Origin: Prevotella sp.
GTDB lineage: Bacteria > Bacteroidota > Bacteroidia > Bacteroidales > Bacteroidaceae
Assembly (NCBI GenBank): GCA_016286585.1
Contig: JAEETC010000020.1
Location: forward strand, 1 to 34,660
DNA length: 34,660 bases
Reading direction: 5' to 3'
A program made the position numbers and the translations under genes. This document shows, piece after piece, positions 28,655 to 34,660 of this stretch (the first letter of the stretch is position 1; the number at the start of each line of letters is the position of its first letter). The notes beneath the pieces are model-generated. The model was not told the DNA's origin. It saw only the letters and a list, made by a program, of their open reading frames with translations, and did not search any database.

Positions 28655-29524
28655 ATGGAACAAACAAACATAGCTAATCAGATGTTTTATGTTAATGGAG
28701 AGCCAGATACTGTGGTTAAGGCTCGAAAGCTCATTCTGGAATCATTTGCCGATTTGGAGTTCTATGAAGATGGGCATATATATTTGCTTCATGGAAAACA
28801 ATTGAATTCTGTTTCTGGCATTGGGCATCGTTTTATTGCAAGCCCATTCGACGAAGCTGTTCAAGCTATAAAATATGCCCAAAGACATGGAGAGACAGCA
28901 GACTACTGGATAAAAAAATGGCGCTGCAACTCTTTCAGAGCCACTACGTTGGGAACAAAGACACATGAGTTTGGAGAGAGTCTTGGCTATCTAAAAGCCG
29001 GACACCCTGAATTGATCAGAGATTCAATTCGCGCGCAGTATAATGAAACATACAATTATCTGGCTCCCATCCATCCCAAGGAAGAAGCAGTTGAATTGTT
29101 TATGAAGGAGCTCCCCTCGTCATACCATCTTGTGTTGAACGAGGCAAAAGTCTATAGTGGCAAGAATCCTGATAGCAGCAAGAACTTAAAGGAGCAAATT
29201 TGCGGAACCTTCGATATGCTCTATTGGTATGACGGAAACGGAGACGAAACAAAGGCAGGCTTTGTAATACTGGACTACAAGACAAATGGCAATCTCTATA
29301 GCGAGTATAACAGAAAATACAGAAGAATGCTTCTCTCTCCGTTTGACAATCTAGTCGAGGAGGACTACGGGCTTTACATCATACAACTTAATCTGTATGC
29401 CCTTATGCTAGAGGACATTGGACTTCCTGTTATTGCGAGAAAAATTGTTTGGCTGAAAGAAGACGGCACTTACGAAATCATCGATACACCAAGTATCTCT
29501 GATATTCTTAGAGGTTGTCTGTGA
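28655..29524 (+). CDS. RecB/Cas4-like PD-(D/E)XK nuclease
   Basis: This 289-residue cytosolic protein shows the core of the RecB-type exonuclease fold: GTKTHEFGE with His104, a glutamate region at NEAKVY (Glu163), GTFDMLYWY with Asp187, VILDYKTNG with Asp207 and Lys209, and QLNLYALML from Gln244. Together these make a full His/Glu/Asp/Asp-x-Lys/Gln set, so it is likely active on DNA. There is no helicase, cysteine cluster or CRISPR array, so it is neither AddB nor a typical Cas4. The start is ATG 28655, placed after a good promoter; nine upstream codons lie within it. It stands alone between the accessory operon and the GH2 gene, with AT-rich codon use. A defence or phage-derived origin is plausible. 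Confidence 0.75.
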   Translation: MEQTNIANQMFYVNGEPDTVVKARKLILESFADLEFYEDGHIYLLHGKQLNSVSGIGHRFIASPFDEAVQAIKYAQRHGETADYWIKKWRCNSFRATTLGTKTHEFGESLGYLKAGHPELIRDSIRAQYNETYNYLAPIHPKEEAVELFMKELPSSYHLVLNEAKVYSGKNPDSSKNLKEQICGTFDMLYWYDGNGDETKAGFVILDYKTNGNLYSEYNRKYRRMLLSPFDNLVEEDYGLYIIQLNLYALMLEDIGLPVIARKIVWLKEDGTYEIIDTPSISDILRGCL

Positions 29525-29531
29525 TTTTTCG

Positions 29532-29539
29532 TACCTTTG
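29532..29539 (+). promoter_or_regulatory. -7 box of the GH2 gene
   Basis: TACCTTTG, eight bases after the nuclease gene stop. The best upstream TTG (29515-29517) is at a short spacing and lies inside that gene. Confidence 0.6.
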
Positions 29540-29578
29540 CGAATAAATTAAATATGTTTTGTGATATGCGGAAGTTAA

Positions 29579-33418
<3,840 letters not shown>

Positions 33419-33452
33419 CCGCAAGGAAAAAAAGTGAGAACATGATTGCTCG

Positions 33453-33479
33453 AAAAAACCCAAATAAATTTGGTTTTTT
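33453..33479 (+). terminator. Terminator of the GH2 gene
   Basis: AAAAAACC(C)AAA and TTTGGTTTTTT form an A/T-rich hairpin around TAAA. Its right arm also contains the TTTG that serves the next promoter. Confidence 0.6.
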
Positions 33480-33500
33480 GCTCGCTTATTCGTACCTTTG
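33469..33500 (+). promoter_or_regulatory. Promoter of purU
   Basis: TTTG at 33469-33472 and TACCTTTG at 33493-33500, 20 bases apart, lie 39 bases before the ATG. Confidence 0.7.
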
Positions 33501-33538
33501 CACCCTGAAAAAAGAAAATAGACACAAAGAAAGACCAA

Positions 33539-34398
<860 letters not shown>

Positions 34399-34402
<4 letters not shown>

Positions 34403-34660
34403 ACGTAGCAATCGTAAAATATAACGCGGGGAATGTGTACTCGGTGGTGAATGCACTGAGGCGGCTGGGTATCGAGCCGATGCTGACGGACGATGCCGAA
34501 CAGCTGAGGACGGCCGACAAGGTGCTCTTCCCTGGTCAGGGCGAGGCCAGCGGGGCGATGGCGTACCTGAAGGCCCGCCGACTCGACGAGGTGATTCGCG
34601 ACCTGAAGCAGCCCGTGCTGGGCATCTGCATCGGCCAGCAGCTGCTGTGCCGTCACTCCG
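34399..34660 (+). CDS. hisH: Imidazole glycerol phosphate synthase subunit HisH (3' end beyond window)
   Basis: The first 87 codons of a class I glutamine amidotransferase run to the window end. The N-terminus reads MNVAIVKYNAGNVYSVVNAL, followed by KVLFPGQGEASGAM and GICIGQQLLCRHS, whose Cys77 is the nucleophile that takes ammonia from glutamine. HisH passes it to HisF to make imidazole glycerol phosphate and AICAR. The usual GMQLL is GQQLL here, a minor change. It overlaps purU by four bases. About 110 further residues, including the His-Glu of the triad, would lie outside. Confidence 0.93.

Overview
The window looks like a chromosomal segment of a Bacteroidales bacterium, most likely a Prevotella relative. 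The evidence is Bacteroidota-type promoters (TTG near -33, TAnnTTTG near -7), the dksA-like/lspA/DUF4296 order, a tandem HU-like (CCDC81-type) plus SPOR protein, a TIGR01201-type HU protein followed by a 36-residue 'smalltalk' peptide, and a DUF4248 protein. There is no rRNA gene, no recognisable complete tRNA gene, no integrase and no CRISPR array.

Positions 1-16616 are mostly core genome. A minus-strand translation/envelope run reads ileS, a DksA/TraR-like protein, lspA and a DUF4296 lipoprotein, with ATGA/GTGA stop-start overlaps. A Dcu dicarboxylate carrier follows, then a short CbpA-type DnaJ, a secreted 5'-nucleotidase with nudC behind it, a minus-strand sugar-nucleotide set (rfbC, ugd, a lipoprotein), the SPOR protein coupled to an FHA protein, and a secreted repeat protein.

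Positions 15957-28504 are accessory. At the left end, HU plus smalltalk (minus) diverge from DUF4248 (plus), and the two transcripts begin with the same 17-bp leader. Beyond DUF4248 lies about 800 bp without a convincing protein gene. It holds a perfect nested inverted repeat (three 8-bp units, a 38-bp AT palindrome, three mirrored units, all on one centre) and one or two structured RNA candidates. AT-richer cargo follows: a TPR protein with an HExxH motif coupled to a MazG-like enzyme, a truncated gene resembling DUF2075 N-termini, a broken rhuM, an EVE/PUA-like protein and a HIRAN-domain gene pair. At the right end a long leader, with a 10-bp-phased repeat array and a boxA-like element, precedes an operon: Rha/KilAC regulator, GH24 lysozyme, an SSB-like protein, a small unknown protein and a VirE-N/DUF3987 P-loop protein.

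The strongest unusual signal is the repeats. The tandem arm of the inverted repeat near 17.2 kb reappears (25 of 26 bases) inside the VirE/DUF3987 gene 9.5 kb away. It sits next to a helically phased CGGAC/GTCCG array, and a third mirrored array lies between two genes of the same operon. My inference is that the HU/smalltalk/DUF4248 block and the Rha-to-DUF3987 operon are parts of one phage- or plasmid-like module, now separated by inserted cargo. Its iteron-like sites could serve replication or regulation.

Positions 28505-34660 return to chromosomal content: a RecB-like nuclease, a large secreted GH2 glycosidase with an inserted LamG-like domain, purU, and the start of hisH. All family names rest on reading the translations; no database search was possible.
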